Positions 62,311 through 64,000 of a DNA stretch of 64,000 nt are shown one piece after another. The DNA comes from Actinoplanes sichuanensis (GTDB taxonomy: Bacteria; Actinomycetota; Actinomycetes; Mycobacteriales; Micromonosporaceae). The stretch covers positions 5,828,001 to 5,892,000 of the forward strand of contig NZ_AP028461.1 in assembly GCF_033097365.1 (NCBI RefSeq), given 5' to 3'. The stretch's first letter is position 1. Each line of letters opens with the position of its first letter. The position numbers and the translations under genes were made by a program. The notes under the pieces were generated by a model. The model did no database searches, was not told the origin of the DNA, and saw only the letters and a list, made by a program, of their open reading frames with translations.

Positions 62311-62490
62311 TGCCAAAGCAGAACTCCACGGTAGGACGGGTCGGGGTCCGGAGCGTGGAAGCTGCTCGCATCGGTCTCTCCTCGTCTGTGGGCTCTGCCG
62401 GTGTTCCCCACCCTGGCACGGCTGTCCCGGTGCCGCCACCGATTTCGTATCCGGCCACTCCGGCACCCCGGCGGGCCTATCTTGAGGGGC

Positions 62491-62910
62491 ATGTCGTACG
62501 TCGCCGCCCGTGACGGCCGCAAGAACCGCAGCGCCGCCACCCGGGCCCCCGCCGTCCCTGACCGGATCGACGACCTGCACGGACACAGCGTCGGTGTGCT
62601 CGAAGTCCCGCATCACATGGCCTGCGGGCACGCCAGTCGCCGCCAGTTCGAGCTCGAGGATCCGGCCCAGCTGCGGACCGCCTACGAGCAGGTCCTGTGC
62701 GAGGCCGCGAACTGCGGTGAGGTGGAGGATCTGATCAACCCGGCCATGCTCCGCCGGGTGTGGCGTGACCTGCACCTGCCGGCCCGGGTCCGCGCGGCCT
62801 GGGAGACCCGGCACCCGGGTCTGCAGCGCCGCACCGTGAACCGGACACCGGCGATCGCCGAGGCCGCTGCCGGGGGCGGCTTCGCACGCCGCCGCCGGGC
62901 AGTGGCCTGA
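62491..62910 (+). CDS. Small conserved actinobacterial protein with Cys/His motif
   Basis: A 139-residue protein I do not recognise. The ATG follows GAGGGGC. The conserved-looking core is VPHHMACGHASRRQFELEDP then RTAYEQVLCEAANCGEVEDL, giving a Cys/His set (HHMACGH and C...NC) that could bind a metal ion. The C-terminal RVWRDLHLPARVRAAWETRH is basic and helical, ending in GGGFARRRRA. It may bind nucleic acid or protein. It lies divergent from the ribosomal protection gene and ends 3 nt before the convergent tyrosinase stop. Confidence 0.68.
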   Translation: MSYVAARDGRKNRSAATRAPAVPDRIDDLHGHSVGVLEVPHHMACGHASRRQFELEDPAQLRTAYEQVLCEAANCGEVEDLINPAMLRRVWRDLHLPARVRAAWETRHPGLQRRTVNRTPAIAEAAAGGGFARRRRAVA

Positions 62911-62913
62911 GCG

Positions 62914-63720
62914 TCACTGGTAGCTGTAGCCCAGGGAGCCGATGTCGCGGACCACGGACGGGGTACGCCCGTTCGCGAACGGGCGCATCGTCTCGTTGTT
63001 GTCGATGACACCTGCCGTGAAACCGGTCCGCGGCTGGTAGGTGTCCGGGCCGTTGGCGTTCTGCCACAGCCACCACAGCCTGTCGATGTTGCAGTGGTGC
63101 AGCCAGAACACGGGATCGTTGGGCGCCTCCCGGGTGGCCATGTGCCCGCCGACGTAGTTGTGCACCCGGTTGTGCAGCAGGATCTCGTTGCGGTTGCGGT
63201 AGCTGTTGGACACCGTGGCATCCCAGGGCGACTGGTCGTACACCTGGTAGCTCTGGACACCGTTGACGGTCGCGGCGGTGGGCCGGCTCGCGTTCACGCC
63301 GACCCGCCGCTGCAGGAAGTTGGTCTGGATGCTGCTGCGGTAGAGCGACCAGCCCCACGACGGGCTGAAGTTGCCGCTGGTCACGCTGCCGTTGGTGATC
63401 GCGCCGAGGAAGTCGGCGGAGAACGGGTGCGCGGAGCCGGTCCAGTCCCAGTAGGGGATGAAGACGTTCGGGTTGCCGCTCACCGTCTGCAGATCGAGTT
63501 CCAGCAGGCGCAGGTATTCACGGTGCCATGGGAAGAACGACGGCGACTGGTGGGCGTGACTGATGTTGTCCGCGGTCCGGGAGAAATAGAGCACATGCTG
63601 GTCGATGTACCAGTTGTAGTTCCGCCCGTTCGCCGACGTCGTCTTGAACTGGCGCAGCGCATTGATGAATGCGGTCCCCTCCGCCACGGTGATCGCGGTG
63701 ATGCTCTTGCGTACTGCCAT
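62914..63720 (-). CDS. melC2: Tyrosinase
   Basis: A 268-residue type-3 copper monooxygenase that oxidises tyrosine to DOPA and dopaquinone, leading to melanin. CuA ligands are His42 (YIDQHVLYF), His57 (ISHAHQSPS) and His66 (FFPWHREYL). CuB ligands are His183 and His187 (LLHNRVHNYVGG) and His208/209 in FWLHHCNIDRLWW. The length and lack of a signal peptide fit Streptomyces MelC2, which is exported in complex with its caddie protein. That caddie gene is directly upstream in the same operon and is cut by the right edge. Confidence 0.93.
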   Translation of the reverse strand: MAVRKSITAITVAEGTAFINALRQFKTTSANGRNYNWYIDQHVLYFSRTADNISHAHQSPSFFPWHREYLRLLELDLQTVSGNPNVFIPYWDWTGSAHPFSADFLGAITNGSVTSGNFSPSWGWSLYRSSIQTNFLQRRVGVNASRPTAATVNGVQSYQVYDQSPWDATVSNSYRNRNEILLHNRVHNYVGGHMATREAPNDPVFWLHHCNIDRLWWLWQNANGPDTYQPRTGFTAGVIDNNETMRPFANGRTPSVVRDIGSLGYSYQ

Positions 63721-63744
63721 GTTCAGTCGCCTTTCCTTCGATCG

Positions 63745-64000
63745 TCAGTGCGCGTGGTCTTGCGCGGCGGCGTCGGCCAGCTCGAAGTCGCCGAGGATGT
63801 CCACGACCTTCTTCGCCAGCTTGCGCAGCCCGTCGCGGTTGCGACTGCCGTCGATCTCGACCGGGTCGTAGTGGTTCAGGGCGCTGATGTAGCCCACCCC
63901 GACGTACGGCGGCGACCCGTCGGCCGGCACGAACAGGGTTTTGATCTCGGTCAGGGCGAGCCGCCGATTGTTGATCATCAACTCCTTGCGGCCCCGGAGG
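63745..64000 (-). CDS. melC1: Tyrosinase caddie/cofactor protein (MelC1-like), partial
   Basis: The C-terminal 84 residues of a protein that continues past the right edge: LRGRKELMINNRRLALTEIK, then VGVGYISALNHYDPVEIDGS and LRKLAKKVVDILGDFELADA. The NHY(D/E)PV motif and the R-G-R region match the copper chaperone MelC1 of Streptomyces, which delivers Cu to apo-tyrosinase and guides its export. The stop is 24 nt upstream of the tyrosinase start with a GGAAAGG ribosome-binding site for melC2 between. The usual twin-arginine signal would lie outside the window. Confidence 0.78.
   Translation of the reverse strand, partial: LRGRKELMINNRRLALTEIKTLFVPADGSPPYVGVGYISALNHYDPVEIDGSRNRDGLRKLAKKVVDILGDFELADAAAQDHAH

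Overview
The window is high-GC DNA (about 70 % by eye) with dense, short-spaced genes, frequent GTG and TTG starts and many ATGA/GTGA stop-start overlaps. Gene content is typical of a soil actinomycete: an actinobacterial paa operon, F420-type PPOX protein, DUF6230/DUF6114 pair, MelC-type tyrosinase pair and secreted pectinases. It looks like a Micromonosporaceae (Actinoplanes-like) chromosome, but that placement is inference from style and content. I see no rRNA, tRNA, transposase, integrase, phage module or CRISPR array.

Layout. 0-3.6 kb: end of a phenylacetate catabolic operon (paaN-paaA-paaB, minus strand, running off the left edge) divergent from a TetR repressor, with a palindromic operator between them. 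3.8-5.8 kb: animal-type heme peroxidase with two LysM repeats. 5.9-8.7 kb: iolB-iolD for myo-inositol catabolism. 8.9-10.7 kb: LigB-type dioxygenase behind a perfect 14-nt palindrome, then TerC. 10.8-14.3 kb: a gene-poor repeat-rich stretch, a stand-alone LuxR HTH protein and an APC permease with a long repetitive tail. 14.5-16.6 kb: small membrane protein, S66 peptidase, NarL-type regulator. 16.6-20.2 kb: another repeat-filled gap, a histidine kinase and an ABC exporter. 20.3-27 kb: secreted zinc metalloprotease, a MerR plus VIT/vWA operon, and a membrane-anchored ricin-type lectin.

27.2-31.2 kb: GT4 glycosyltransferase, methyltransferase, alpha/alpha-toroid protein and a convergent second methyltransferase, an apparent pathway of unknown product. 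31.3-36.3 kb: PPOX protein, a small Cys-containing secreted protein and a chvE-gguA-gguB-type sugar importer. 36.6-41.2 kb: Acg-like nitroreductase, DUF2000/AraC pair, lactate permease and RibD-C/DHFR-like protein. 41.3-44.8 kb: xanthine-dehydrogenase-family enzyme in two polypeptides. 44.9-50.8 kb: cydABDC (cytochrome bd and its assembly exporter). 50.8-56.7 kb: CHASE3 histidine kinase, DUF6230/DUF6114 pair and a membrane diguanylate cyclase. 56.8-64 kb: DUF2277 protein, small secreted protein, pectinesterase, PL9-type pectate lyase, TetM/OtrA-like ribosomal protection GTPase, a small conserved protein and tyrosinase with its caddie protein (cut by the right edge).

Common threads: use of plant-derived carbon (pectin, inositol, phenylacetate, sugars, lactate) and low-oxygen physiology. 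A sequence matching the mycobacterial DosR/DevR consensus precedes cydA, and a weaker one precedes the Acg-like nitroreductase. The best candidates for undescribed biology are the GT4/methyltransferase/toroid cluster, the MerR-VIT/vWA operon with its paired palindromes, and the intergenic and gene-end tandem repeats. All assignments come from reading motifs and translations; no database search was run.
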